Assembly (NCBI RefSeq): GCF_020103695.1
Contig: NZ_JAHXBF010000019.1
Span: 1 to 64,000 of the forward strand
Source of the DNA: Hyalangium versicolor
Lineage (GTDB): Bacteria > Myxococcota > Myxococcia > Myxococcales > Myxococcaceae
Length of the DNA: 64,000 nt
Direction: 5' to 3'
The notes below the pieces were generated by a model. That model was not told where the DNA came from. It did no database searches and saw nothing but the letters and a program-made list of their open reading frames with translations. Position 1 is the first letter of the stretch. Every line of letters starts with the position of its first letter. Below are positions 1 through 8,229 of the stretch, in pieces. Both the position numbers and the translations under genes were made by a program.

Positions 1-117
<117 letters not shown>

Positions 118-1068
118 CTAACTCACACCCGGCTGGGAGTAGCCAATCTCGGCCGCATCCGCACCGGAATCACTGTCCCGGTACCCCACGACGGTGACAG
201 CGTGGTTCTCGCGCCACTCCTTCTTGGAGAGGTTGAGGATGAGGGGGATCCCCGAGCGCACGTAGCACTTGAGCACAAGCTGGAAGAGCGCTGCATCTGC
301 ATGCGGGTCGAGCACCTCGGGTGCATACCCGACGTGCCGAATCGCCTCGAGTAGCTGCGATCTCTCCAGGCCCTTGCTGGCGGGAAACGCTCGGCCCAGG
401 GTGAGCGTGCGCGTCGCGGCCAGCGTGACCGCGAGCGGGGTCACCGCGCGCCCCCCATCCGCACGCGTGACACGGGCCAGCGCGGACCAGAGCGCCGTGG
501 TCGCGCAGGCACCGACTCCCTGGTCCTGCTGTTGGAACGGCACACCGCGCACCTTGAGCGTCATGCCCAACAGATGAACATCATGTTGCGTGCTGGCTGG
601 CTCGAAGCACCGGTGCTTCTCTGGGTTCGAATAAGGCTGGAGCACGGTACGCCCGATCGGAGCGCCCGGCAGAGGCCGAATCACGACAAAGCCCAGATAG
701 TCGCCCTCCAGCGTTTTGGCCGCATCGCTCGGCCCCACACTTGTAACGAGCTTGAGAAGTTCCTCCTTCGCCCGACTGCCCCAATCCTGCCGGAAGAAGT
801 GCAACCGCACAGTGCGGGAGGAAGGCGCCTGGAGCACGGTGGCGTAATAGCCCGTGTACTCCTCCAGATAATGCCGGTCGATGTACGGCTCCTCGACCAG
901 GAGCGTCCTCGCCGCAGCCTCAAGATTCTGGAGATAGGAGGCAAGGTACCTCGCCTGGGTTGCCGGCTCCGCACCCGCAGGCGCTCCACTGGCCCTCGCG
1001 ACCTCGGCCAGGAAGGCGTCGGTACTGAAAGCAACCGACCGGATCGACAGCGCCAGGGTCCCCATCAT
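118..1068 (-). CDS. papain/C39-like cysteine peptidase-like protein, probably truncated
   Basis: This 316-residue protein has no signal peptide. Around residues 185-200 it has GVGACATTALWSAL, a typical catalytic-Cys helix of the papain/C39 fold, and near the end NHAVTVVGYRD, the matching catalytic-His strand. The third catalytic residue (Asp/Asn) normally follows 15-25 residues after the His, but the frame ends only about 17 residues beyond the VGYRD segment. The stop lies 22 bases from the end of a transposase gene, so the C-terminus is probably lost to insertion. The start is ATGATG with GAGGG just upstream. It is probably co-transcribed with the small gene ending 3 bases before it. Substrate unknown. 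Confidence 0.6.
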   Translation of the reverse strand: MMGTLALSIRSVAFSTDAFLAEVARASGAPAGAEPATQARYLASYLQNLEAAARTLLVEEPYIDRHYLEEYTGYYATVLQAPSSRTVRLHFFRQDWGSRAKEELLKLVTSVGPSDAAKTLEGDYLGFVVIRPLPGAPIGRTVLQPYSNPEKHRCFEPASTQHDVHLLGMTLKVRGVPFQQQDQGVGACATTALWSALARVTRADGGRAVTPLAVTLAATRTLTLGRAFPASKGLERSQLLEAIRHVGYAPEVLDPHADAALFQLVLKCYVRSGIPLILNLSKKEWRENHAVTVVGYRDSDSGADAAEIGYSQPGVS

Positions 1069-1071
1069 CCC

Positions 1072-1257
1072 TCAGCGAAAGCGGATATGAGTCTCCGAGG
1101 TGCTCGACGACGTCGGCCTGGCCACGCGCTCTTCGAGAGCACGACGCAGACGGAGCCCTTCGGCAGCCAAGCGCTCCACGTCCTCGTCCGTCAGACGAGT
1201 CGGGCTCTCGGTCGAAGCCGGCGCCACAGGGCGCTTCTGCTCAGGGGTCTCAGCCAT
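1072..1257 (-). CDS. small hypothetical protein upstream of cysteine peptidase-like gene
   Basis: A 61-residue product starting MAETPEQKRPVAP, with a charged helical middle (LTDEDVERLAAEGLRLRRALEERV) and a polar tail ending HIRFR. The sequence AGAAGG lies about 10 bases before the ATG at 1257. An in-frame ATG at 1278 would add 7 residues and is the alternative start. The stop and the next gene's start are 3 bases apart, indicating translational coupling. No family recognised; pairing with a protease-like protein could mean a small partner or inhibitor, but that is speculation. Confidence 0.5.
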   Translation of the reverse strand: MAETPEQKRPVAPASTESPTRLTDEDVERLAAEGLRLRRALEERVARPTSSSTSETHIRFR

Positions 1258-1391
1258 GGCTGGCAAGCCTTCTAGCATGATGATTCCTGAGCCTGTAGCA
1301 GGCCACCCTGACGTCCGCACACTTCCGTGCCGCCGACCTGCCCGGTCGAGTAGTGAGCAGATGAGCCATCAAGATGGCCGAGCTCCTGGCC

Positions 1392-1862
1392 TCAGGAAGC
1401 CTGCGCGCCCCGGAGCTTCTGGATGACCTGGAGCGCCTCGGTGACGTGCTTCGTCGCGTTGAGCTGCGAGTTGAACACGTGCTGGACGGTGCCGCTCTGG
1501 TCGATGACATACGTCACGCGCCCGGGCAGCAACCCCAACGTGGTGGGGACGCCATACTCTTTGCGGACCTTGCCGCCCTCGTCGCTCACCAGTGTGAACG
1601 GCAACCGGTGCCGGGCCGCGAACGCCTCGTGCGAGGCTGTCGACTGCGAGCTGATCCCCACGACTTCGGCCCCCGCCTCCTTGAAGGACTCGTACGAGTC
1701 CCGGAACGAGCACGCCTCCTTGGTGCAGCCCGGCGTGTCGTCCTTCGGGTAGAAGTAGAGGACCACGGCCGACTTCTGGAGCAACGCCTTCAGGTTGACG
1801 GAGGTGCCGTCCTGTTTCGGCAGTGTGAAGTCAGGAGCCTGATCGCCAGTCTTGATGCCCAT
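1392..1862 (-). CDS. bcp: peroxiredoxin, BCP/PrxQ type
   Basis: A thiol peroxidase that reduces hydrogen peroxide and organic peroxides in the cytoplasm with thioredoxin as donor. The 156-residue length is normal for PrxQ. The motif DDTPGCTKEACSFRD gives the peroxidatic Cys46 and, five residues on, the resolving Cys51, the pattern of the alpha-helical two-Cys PrxQ subgroup. APDFTLPKQDG at the N-terminus and a thioredoxin fold with PFTLVSDE are typical. The gene stands alone; upstream (1863-2077) is 215 bases without a recognisable gene. Confidence 0.93.
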   Translation of the reverse strand: MGIKTGDQAPDFTLPKQDGTSVNLKALLQKSAVVLYFYPKDDTPGCTKEACSFRDSYESFKEAGAEVVGISSQSTASHEAFAARHRLPFTLVSDEGGKVRKEYGVPTTLGLLPGRVTYVIDQSGTVQHVFNSQLNATKHVTEALQVIQKLRGAQAS

Positions 1863-2077
1863 GGAGGGAGCCTACCGGTGGAGAGGGTGTCCTTTGCTAG
1901 CGTCAAACCCTGGGTGATTCAACCCCTGATGGGCTGCCATCAGACGCGCGGCCTATCGGACAGCCCGCTCGCGCCCTGAGCCAGCACCGTGGAGCCCTGC
2001 GCGCCGTTCGCTTAATCTGCTGCCTTCCGCCCGGCGAGCGACACTCGCCTCGTCGGCAATTCACGTGGGGGGGGAAC

Positions 2078-2599
2078 ATGGCAGCCAGGAAGAAGCCCGC
2101 AGCGAAGAAGTCCGCAGCGAAGAAGTCCGCAGCGAAGAAGCCCGCAGCGAAGAAGCCCGCAGCGAAGAAGCAGGCCGCGGGCTCCAGCACCCCCGGGACG
2201 CGGGAACAACCCTGGAAGCTGAAGACTCCGCCTGGAACATCTGCATTCGAGGCGTTCCGAGACGACACGCTGGACCCACCCGCGCTCGTCGTGCGCGTGG
2301 GAAAGACCGAGCTGCGCTACCACCTCCGTTGCATCGAAGAGCTGCACGCCATGCTCACCTCCCATGGAGACTGGATTCCCCTGGGAGGCGCGGACGAACA
2401 GAAGCCCGCACCAGAAGGAAGCGTGGAGGCCTGGGGGCGATCTCCCAAGAATCCCGTGGGCGGCTGGTATGGCCTCAAGAAGGGCCTGCGCGGACGGTTC
2501 GGAGTGTACGTCCCCCCCGTGCTCGAGGCGCTCGGGCTCGCGGAGCTCGAGCACCAGCCCAAGAACAACCGGATGCGCGCACGCTCTCCGAACCGATGA
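2078..2599 (+). CDS. DUF-type protein with histone H1-like Ala/Lys tail
   Basis: A 173-residue protein in two parts. Residues 1-33 are nearly pure (P/S)AAKK repeats, as in histone H1 C-terminal tails and bacterial Hc1/AlgR3-like DNA-binding tails. Residues 45-165 form a compact domain with conserved-looking aromatic and glycine positions (DTLDPPALVVRVGKTELRYH, GDWIPLGGADE, NPVGGWYGLKKGLRGRFGVY). I think the latter is a small uncharacterised domain found widely in bacteria, of unknown function. The ATG follows an eight-G run (GTGGGGGGGGAAC) acting as ribosome-binding site. The tail suggests nucleic-acid or polyanion binding; this is inference. Confidence 0.75.
   Translation: MAARKKPAAKKSAAKKSAAKKPAAKKPAAKKQAAGSSTPGTREQPWKLKTPPGTSAFEAFRDDTLDPPALVVRVGKTELRYHLRCIEELHAMLTSHGDWIPLGGADEQKPAPEGSVEAWGRSPKNPVGGWYGLKKGLRGRFGVYVPPVLEALGLAELEHQPKNNRMRARSPNR
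2099..2173 (+). repeat. five 15-bp tandem units encoding the AAKK(P/S) tail
   Basis: The unit GCAGCGAAGAAG(T/C)CC is repeated five times head to tail (starts 2099, 2114, 2129, 2144, 2159; the last ends CAG). The unit is a multiple of three, so copy-number change would alter tail length without breaking the frame. Confidence 0.9.
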
Positions 2600-2734
2600 T
2601 CGAGTGAATGAACCAGCTCCCGCGGGACGCCGGCAGGCACTTCGTCCCAGGTGACACCGGGAACTGAGTCCAGTGTTATGAGAAACACCTGGCGCCCTGC
2701 CAGGGCAGAGTTCGTCGGTCGGAGGCGTTAGGCT

Positions 2735-3676
2735 GTGGCCATGGATGACAACCCCTCCCTGCAACGCACGGGCCCCTCGCGCCGGGAGCTCCTCGCCGCA
2801 GGGCTCGGCAGCGCGCTGCTCCTGGGCGCCGGCCCCGCTCCTGAGGAGAAACGCATGCTCACCCGCCCCATCCCTCGCACCGGAGAGCAGCTCCCCGCCA
2901 TCGGACTCGGCACCTGGCAGACCTTCAACGTGGGCGCCACCCCCAAGGAGCGCGCCCCCCTGAAGGATGTGCTCAAGCGCTTCCTCGAGCGCGGCGGCCG
3001 CGTCATCGACTCCTCGCCCATGTATGACCGCGCCGAGCAGGTGGTGGGCGAGCTGCTCGGGGAGCTCGACCAGTCCCGCACGCCCTTCCTCGCCTCCAAG
3101 GTGTGGACCATGGGGCGCGCCGAGGGCGTGCAACAGATGACCTCCTCCGTGCAGCGCATGGGCCACGGGCGCATGGACCTCATGCAGGTGCACAACCTGG
3201 TGGACGCGAAGACCCACCTGGCCACGCTGCGCGAGTGGCAGCAGGCCGGCCGCATCCGCTACGTGGGCGTGACCCACTACCAGCCCTCCTCCTTCGAGCA
3301 GATGGAGAAGCTCGTCCGCCAGGAGGCGCTGGACTTCGTGCAGCTGCCCTACTCCATCGTCCAGCGCGACGCCGAGGCACGCCTGCTCCCGGCCTGCGCC
3401 GACCAGGGCGTGGCCGTGCTCGTCATGAGCCCCTTCGAGCAGGGCGGCCTCTTCGAGAAGGTCCGCGGCAAGCCCCTGCCCCCGTGGGCCGCCGAGTTCG
3501 ACTGCACCAGCTGGGCCCAGTACTTCCTCAAGTTCATCCTCGGGCACCCCGCCGTCACCTGCCCCATCCCCGCCACCAGCAACCCCAAGCACCTCGACGA
3601 CAACCTCAAGGCCGGCTTCGGCCGCCTGCCCGACGACAAGATGCGGGCGAAGATGCTCAAGCACCTCGGCCTCTGA
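2735..3676 (+). CDS. aldo/keto reductase with Tat-type leader
   Basis: An NADPH-dependent oxidoreductase of the AKR superfamily, 313 residues. The N-terminus has PSRRELLAAGLGSALLLGA, a twin-arginine leader followed by a hydrophobic segment, so export in folded form is likely. The AKR barrel starts at RPIPRTGEQLPAIGLGTWQ. Catalytic residues are visible: Asp and Tyr in DSSPMYDRAEQVVGE, Lys in ASKVWT, and His in MQVHNL. I chose the GTG at 2735 because GGAGG at 2721-2725 sits 9 bases before it; the ATG at 2741 is the alternative. The substrate is not evident. Confidence 0.85.
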   Translation: MAMDDNPSLQRTGPSRRELLAAGLGSALLLGAGPAPEEKRMLTRPIPRTGEQLPAIGLGTWQTFNVGATPKERAPLKDVLKRFLERGGRVIDSSPMYDRAEQVVGELLGELDQSRTPFLASKVWTMGRAEGVQQMTSSVQRMGHGRMDLMQVHNLVDAKTHLATLREWQQAGRIRYVGVTHYQPSSFEQMEKLVRQEALDFVQLPYSIVQRDAEARLLPACADQGVAVLVMSPFEQGGLFEKVRGKPLPPWAAEFDCTSWAQYFLKFILGHPAVTCPIPATSNPKHLDDNLKAGFGRLPDDKMRAKMLKHLGL

Positions 3677-3775
3677 GCCCCCGGCCGCCTGCCTCCCCTC
3701 CTAGCGAGGCTCCCCTGCTTCACGCCGGGTGTCCTCGTTCCCCACCGCTGCTTACCCTCAGCGCGGGAGGCATGA

Positions 3776-4321
3776 ATGTCCAAGAAGAAGGCAGAGCACA
3801 AGGGCACGGAGCAGGGGCAACAGGACGCCATCACCCACTTGGGCGAGCTCATCCACGGCATCAAGGTGGCGATGATGAGCACCATCGATGCGGACGGCAG
3901 TCTGCGCAGCCGGCCCATGTGGACGCATGATCGCGACTTCGACGGCGAGCTGTGGTTCTTCACCCGCGAGCACTCGGCCAAGGTGGACGAGGTGGAGCAC
4001 GATCACCACGTGAACCTCTCGTACGCGGACCCCTCCAAGGACCGCTACATCTCCGTGAGCGGCCGCTGCCGGCTGGTGCTCGACAAGGAGAAGGCCCGCG
4101 AGCTGTGGAACCCCACCCTCAAGGCCTGGTTCCCCAAGGGCCTGGATGATCCCGAGCTTGCCCTGCTGTGCGTCAAGGTGGAGAAGGCGGAGTACTGGGA
4201 CATACCCAACAGCCGCATGGTGCAGCTCATCGGCTTCGCCAAGGCCGTCCTCACCGGAGAGCAGTACCGGCCTGGGGACAACGCCAAGGTGCAGGTGGAC
4301 TCGGACGCCTCGCTGCACTGA
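3776..4321 (+). CDS. pyridoxamine 5'-phosphate oxidase family / general stress protein 26-like
   Basis: A 181-residue FMN-binding split-barrel protein. The N-terminal part has IKVAMMSTIDADGSLRSRPM, the usual opening beta strands of this family, then DGELWFFTREHSAKVDEVE and YISVSGRCRLV. The C-terminal DNAKVQVDSD is common in the stress-protein-26 subgroup, which binds flavin but is not the PdxH oxidase. The start ATG follows GGGAGGC. It is probably monocistronic and stops about 130 bases before an intrinsic terminator. The exact reaction is unknown for the family. Confidence 0.88.
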   Translation: MSKKKAEHKGTEQGQQDAITHLGELIHGIKVAMMSTIDADGSLRSRPMWTHDRDFDGELWFFTREHSAKVDEVEHDHHVNLSYADPSKDRYISVSGRCRLVLDKEKARELWNPTLKAWFPKGLDDPELALLCVKVEKAEYWDIPNSRMVQLIGFAKAVLTGEQYRPGDNAKVQVDSDASLH

Positions 4322-4594
4322 GTCACGCCGCTCCCCGCATATATAAGGAGAGAAAGGCCACCCCTGGGGCATTCCCAGGCATGAGGAAAACCGGCCAGGC
4401 GACCGCCGAGGCGACTTCGCAGAGCTGAGCGTTTCCAGATATTTAGCTCACGCCCCCACCCGGCGCCTGTCTCGCGCCCGGTGGGTGCGTCTTTTTTTCG
4501 GACACTCTTTTACTCACCGAAGCGAACGGGCTGCCTTCAGTGCCACCCCGGCGCGCAAGCGGTGTTGCAGTGAAATCGTGGTAACGGAGCGGCG
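4322..4594. other. intergenic region with a possible short transcript
   Basis: This 273-base stretch has no convincing gene. It holds a TATATAAGGAGAG segment (about 4340), a short inverted repeat CCTGGGgcattCCCAGG (about 4359-4375), a 15-codon ORF starting ATGAGGAAAACC at 4381, and then the terminator at 4455-4498. Either it is simply the 3' untranslated region of the preceding gene or it carries a small RNA or peptide. I cannot separate these from sequence alone. Confidence 0.35.
4455..4498 (+). terminator. Rho-independent terminator
   Basis: A 12-bp stem CCCACCCGGCGC / GCGCCCGGTGGG with one C:C mismatch and a 7-base loop is followed by TGCGTCTTTTTTT. It ends the transcript that starts upstream of the stress-protein gene and isolates the inositol-lipid operon promoter that follows. 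Confidence 0.75.
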
Positions 4595-4623
4595 TTGAAC
4601 TTCAAAACGCTTTAGAGTATCAA
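4595..4623 (+). promoter_or_regulatory. candidate sigma-70-type promoter of inositol-lipid operon
   Basis: TTGAAC (4595-4600) and TATCAA (4618-4623) are separated by 17 bases and lie about 120 bases before the ino1 start codon, in locally AT-rich sequence right after a terminator. This is the only good candidate promoter before the run of overlapping genes. Prediction by consensus match only. Confidence 0.5.
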
Positions 4624-4744
4624 CCATCCGCATCCGAGAGTTTCCCCTTCAAGGGGGACAGTGCCCGGCCGGAGCCTGCCGCGTAGAGCGGACTCGAGGT
4701 GTCTCAACGAGGGCGGGCCGCCCGTTCTCGAAGGAAGCCTACAC

Positions 4745-6082
4745 ATGACTACTAAGGGAAGGGCAGTGTCCAAGCCCGAGGGGAAGCTGGCGATCCTGCT
4801 GCCGGGTCTCGGCGCGGTTGCCACCACGCTGATCGCGGGTGTCGAGATGGTTCGCCAGGGCAAGGGCCTGCCAGTGGGTTCGCTCACGCAGATGGGCACC
4901 GCCCGCCTGGGCAAGCGCACCGACGGGCGCACCGTGAAGATCCAGGAGCTGGTTCCCCTGGCTCACATGAATGACGTCGTCTTCGGCGCCTGGGACATCA
5001 TCAGCGAGAACGCGGCGCAGGTGGCCGCCCGCTCGGACGTGCTGAGCAAGGAGCACCAGGAGCTGGTCCGCCCCGCGCTGGAGAAGATCGTCCCGAAGAA
5101 GGGCGTGCACAACCCCGAGTTCGTGCGCCGCATCGCCGCCAACCACATCAAGGACACCAAGACGCACCGCGAGAGCATCGAGGCGCTGCGCCAGGACATC
5201 CGCGACTTCAAGAAGGAGCTGGGTGCCAAGCGCGCGGTGATGATCGTCACCGCCTCGGTGGAGACGTACACGGGCAACCCGCCGGCCACGCACTCGCTGG
5301 ACGCGCTGGAGAAGGCGCTGGATGCCAACGACAAGTCCATCAACCCCACGCTGCTGTACGCGTACGCAGCCCTCAAGGAGGGCGTGCCTTTCGCCAACGC
5401 CACGCCGAACACCTCGGTGGACACCCCCGCGCTGCAGGAGCTGGCGCGCAAGGAGGGGCTGCCGGTAGCGGGGCGTGACCTCAAGAGCGGCCAGACGATG
5501 ATGAAGACGGTCATCGCGCCGGCGCTCAAGGCGCGCATGCTGGGCCTGCAGGGTTGGTTCTCCACCAACATCCTGGGCAACCGCGACGGCGAGGTGCTGG
5601 ACGATCCGCAGGCCTTCAAGGCCAAGGAAGTGACGAAGGCGGGCGTGCTGGACACCATCCTGCAGCCGGACCAGTACCCGCAGCTCTACGGCAACGTGAG
5701 CCACAAGGTGTCCATCCACTACTACCCGCCGCGCGGCGACGCGAAGGAGGGCTGGGACAACATCGATATCTTCGGCTGGCTGGGTTACCCCATGCAGCTG
5801 AAGATCAACTTCCTGTGCCGCGACTCCATCCTGGCCGCGCCGCTGGTGCTGGACATCGCCCTGTTCCTGGACCTGGCCAAGCGCCTGGAGTGGAAGGGCA
5901 TCCAGGAGTGGCTGTCCTTCTACTTCAAGAGCCCCATGGCGCTGGAGGGTCTGCAGGTTGAGCACGATCTCTTCATCCAGACGACGAAGCTGAAGAACAC
6001 GCTGCGCGCGATCGCTGGCGAAGAGCCCATCACCCACCTCGGACTCGACTACTACGGAGATGACCTCCCCCTCGCCCGATAA
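4745..6082 (+). CDS. ino1: inositol-3-phosphate synthase
   Basis: Converts glucose-6-phosphate to L-myo-inositol-1(3)-phosphate using tightly bound NAD. The 445-residue protein starts MTTKGRAVSKPEGKLAILLPGLGAVATTLIAGV, where GLGAVATT is the Rossmann dinucleotide loop. SVETYTGNPP, PNTSVDTPAL, GRDLKSGQTMMKT, GWFSTNILGNRDGEVLDDP, and the KVSIHYYPPRGDAKEGWDNIDIFGW region are all family signatures. I chose the ATG at 4745 with GAAGGAAG upstream; the frame is open back to 4661 but those residues do not resemble the family. The stop overlaps the next gene's start by 23 bases. It supplies the inositol headgroup for the lipid enzymes encoded downstream. Confidence 0.95.
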   Translation: MTTKGRAVSKPEGKLAILLPGLGAVATTLIAGVEMVRQGKGLPVGSLTQMGTARLGKRTDGRTVKIQELVPLAHMNDVVFGAWDIISENAAQVAARSDVLSKEHQELVRPALEKIVPKKGVHNPEFVRRIAANHIKDTKTHRESIEALRQDIRDFKKELGAKRAVMIVTASVETYTGNPPATHSLDALEKALDANDKSINPTLLYAYAALKEGVPFANATPNTSVDTPALQELARKEGLPVAGRDLKSGQTMMKTVIAPALKARMLGLQGWFSTNILGNRDGEVLDDPQAFKAKEVTKAGVLDTILQPDQYPQLYGNVSHKVSIHYYPPRGDAKEGWDNIDIFGWLGYPMQLKINFLCRDSILAAPLVLDIALFLDLAKRLEWKGIQEWLSFYFKSPMALEGLQVEHDLFIQTTKLKNTLRAIAGEEPITHLGLDYYGDDLPLAR

Positions 6083-6992
6083 GACCGGGTCGAAGACGTT
6101 CCAGTGGCTCGTGACCGTGATGGGCGCGAGCCACCTCGTCTTCGTCGCCGCGATGGGGAAGCTGCGGTGGGAGCACGCCGCGGCGGACCTGTTGCTCGTG
6201 GGCCTGGCTTTCGCCGGCCCCGGGCCGCGGCGCTTTTTGCGGGGGGCCTTCCCCCTGTGGCTCACCGGTGTCCTGATGGACAACCAGTGGCTCTGGCTGC
6301 CGCTGCGCGGCCACATCCACACCGGCGAGCTGTGGGAGCTGGAGCGCCATCTCTTCCCCGCGCCGGACGGACAGACGTGGCCGTCCTACTTCGCCTCACG
6401 CACCCACGCGGTACTCGACTTCTTTTGCGGCTTCTCCTACGCGGCGTACATCTACGAAGTCTTCGGCCTGGTGCTGCTCTACTTCTTCCGCAAGCACCCG
6501 CGCTTCGAGTTCGTCTGTTGGTCCTTCATGTTGGTGAACACCCTGGGGCTGGTGACGTACATGCTCTATCCAGCGGCGCCTCCCTGGTACGTGATGAAGT
6601 ACGGCCCCGGTCCCGCGGACCTCACGGCCTTGCCGAGCCCCGCAGGCACCGCGCGCTTCGACGCGCTGCTGGGCATCAGCTACTTCGCGAAGTTCTACGC
6701 CCGCAACCCCAACATCTTCGGCGCCATGCCCTCGCTGCACTGTGCCTACCCCGTCCTCGTCACCTGGCAGGTGTGGCGGCAGGGCCGGGCGTGGCGCGTA
6801 GGAGCGGGGGCCTTCGCGGCGCTGGTGGCATTTTCTGCCATCTATCTGCAACACCATTACATCCTGGACGTCATGGCGGGCGTGGCAGCAGCCCTGGTCG
6901 CCTGCACGGTCGTGGAGTACGCCCTCGGTCGGCGTGAATCTCCTGCCGTGGCGGCCGTCCCGCTCATGCCCGGAGGAGACAGCCGTGCTTGA
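6060..6992 (+). CDS. PAP2-family inositol phosphorylceramide synthase-like membrane protein
   Basis: Expected to move phosphoinositol from phosphatidylinositol onto ceramide, releasing diacylglycerol. The 310-residue protein has about six hydrophobic segments. The PAP2/AUR1 signatures are clear: GAMPSLHCAYP (residues 221-231, His227) and SAIYLQHHYILDVMAG (259-274, His266 and Asp270), giving the His-His-Asp catalytic set. The N-terminal part has FPLWLTGVLMDNQWLWL, common in bacterial inositol-lipid PAP2 proteins. Its position between ino1 and a CDP-alcohol phosphatidyltransferase strongly favours this role over a generic lipid phosphatase. It overlaps ino1 by 23 bases and the next gene by 8. 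Confidence 0.82.
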   Translation: MTSPSPDKTGSKTFQWLVTVMGASHLVFVAAMGKLRWEHAAADLLLVGLAFAGPGPRRFLRGAFPLWLTGVLMDNQWLWLPLRGHIHTGELWELERHLFPAPDGQTWPSYFASRTHAVLDFFCGFSYAAYIYEVFGLVLLYFFRKHPRFEFVCWSFMLVNTLGLVTYMLYPAAPPWYVMKYGPGPADLTALPSPAGTARFDALLGISYFAKFYARNPNIFGAMPSLHCAYPVLVTWQVWRQGRAWRVGAGAFAALVAFSAIYLQHHYILDVMAGVAAALVACTVVEYALGRRESPAVAAVPLMPGGDSRA

Positions 6993-8229
6993 CACCCTGG
7001 CCGCATGGATCATGGGAGACCTTTCTCCCTCCGCCCGCATCTGGACGGCGCTCGCCCCAGCGCTGTTTGCGTGCGCCTACTTCATCCTGGGGCTGTTGTT
7101 GTTCCTCGTCCGCTGCGCCATCAAGGGCGTGCCCCAGGACGAGGAGACGCTGAAGCGAGGCAGCACCATCCTGGTGGGCATGTTCCTGCGCCACTACTTC
7201 TTCTGGGTCATCCAGCCCCTGTGGAAGGTGGTGTACCACTCGGGGTTGCCGGCCAACGCGCTGTCCATGCTGTCGGGCCTGCTGGGCGTGAGCTCCGGCG
7301 TGGCGGTGGCGGCCGGGCGCTTCACGCTGGGCGGCTGGCTCTTCCTGAGCGCCGGCATCCTGGATGTAATGGACGGGCGCGTGGCCCGCGTGCGCAAGCA
7401 GGCCAACCCGGCCGGCGCGGCGCTGGACTCGGTGCTCGACAGGTACGTGGACTCGGCCATGCTGATGGGCCTGGCCTGGTACTACCGGGACAACTGGGTG
7501 CTGCTGCCGGTGCTGGTGGCCTTCCTGGGCACCTCGCTGGTGCCGTACGTGCGCGCCCGCGGCGAGGGCCTGGGCATCAACATCCGCGGCGGCGCCATGC
7601 AGCGGCTGGAGCGGGTGCTCTTTTTGGGCGTAGGCGTGGCGCTCTCGCCCATCTTCGAGGCCATCTGGTTCCCCGAGCAGAAGCACCCCATGCACTGGCT
7701 GGCCGTGGTGGGCCTGGTCTTCGTGGCCATCATGAGCAACGTGACGGCCGCCTCGCGGTTCCGCGCGCTCGTCAACGCGCTGGCTCCGCCGCCGCCGCGC
7801 GTGCCGGGCAAGCGCTCGGGGTTCACGGTGTTCGGCCTCAACGCTCTGGCCGGTGCCATCGCCACGGCGGTGGACTTCATGGCAGTGCTGGCCATGGTGG
7901 AGTGGGGCGGCCTGTCGCCGGCGATTGCCACGGCGCTGGGGTGCGTGCTGGGCGGAGTGGTGAACTACTCCATCAACAGAATCGTGACGTTCCGGAGCCA
8001 CAGTGCGGTGGCGCCACAGCTCGCCCGTTATACATTGGTCAGCGCCACCAGCGCGCTGCTCAACGCTGGGGGCGTCGCGCTACTGACGCTGCACCCGCAA
8101 CTGGCGTACACGCTGGGTTGGTGGTTGGCTCGCGGGGCGGTGTACTTCGCGTGGAACCTCCCCCTCCAGCGGGACTACGTCTTCAATGACCCGCCGGAGG
8201 CGCTCATGGAGCGCCCTCATGCGGCATGA
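6985..8229 (+). CDS. CDP-alcohol phosphatidyltransferase fused to GtrA domain
   Basis: A 414-residue membrane protein. Residues about 85-270 are a CDP-alcohol phosphatidyltransferase: the full motif D-x2-D-G-x2-A-R-x8-G-x3-D-x3-D is present as DVMDGRVAR (Asp127, Asp130) and GAALDSVLD (Asp148, Asp152). In this operon it probably joins CDP-diacylglycerol and inositol-phosphate to give phosphatidylinositol-phosphate. Residues about 275-400 are a four-helix GtrA-like domain (GVVNYSINRIVTFR, ARYTLVSATSALLNAGGVALL), a family linked to polyprenyl-sugar flipping. I chose GTG at 6985, six bases after GGAGGAG; this gives an 8-base overlap with the preceding gene. The fusion is unusual. Confidence 0.85.
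   Translation: MLDTLAAWIMGDLSPSARIWTALAPALFACAYFILGLLLFLVRCAIKGVPQDEETLKRGSTILVGMFLRHYFFWVIQPLWKVVYHSGLPANALSMLSGLLGVSSGVAVAAGRFTLGGWLFLSAGILDVMDGRVARVRKQANPAGAALDSVLDRYVDSAMLMGLAWYYRDNWVLLPVLVAFLGTSLVPYVRARGEGLGINIRGGAMQRLERVLFLGVGVALSPIFEAIWFPEQKHPMHWLAVVGLVFVAIMSNVTAASRFRALVNALAPPPPRVPGKRSGFTVFGLNALAGAIATAVDFMAVLAMVEWGGLSPAIATALGCVLGGVVNYSINRIVTFRSHSAVAPQLARYTLVSATSALLNAGGVALLTLHPQLAYTLGWWLARGAVYFAWNLPLQRDYVFNDPPEALMERPHAA

Noticed and set aside
2012..3664. Long antisense frame of 550 codons across the aldo/keto reductase
   Set aside because: It mirrors the codon pattern of a high-GC gene on the other strand, has repetitive His/Leu/Gly composition and no recognisable domain.
4739..6322. 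Antisense 527-codon frame over ino1 and the PAP2 gene
   Set aside because: Gln/Val/Arg-rich shadow translation of two well-supported genes.
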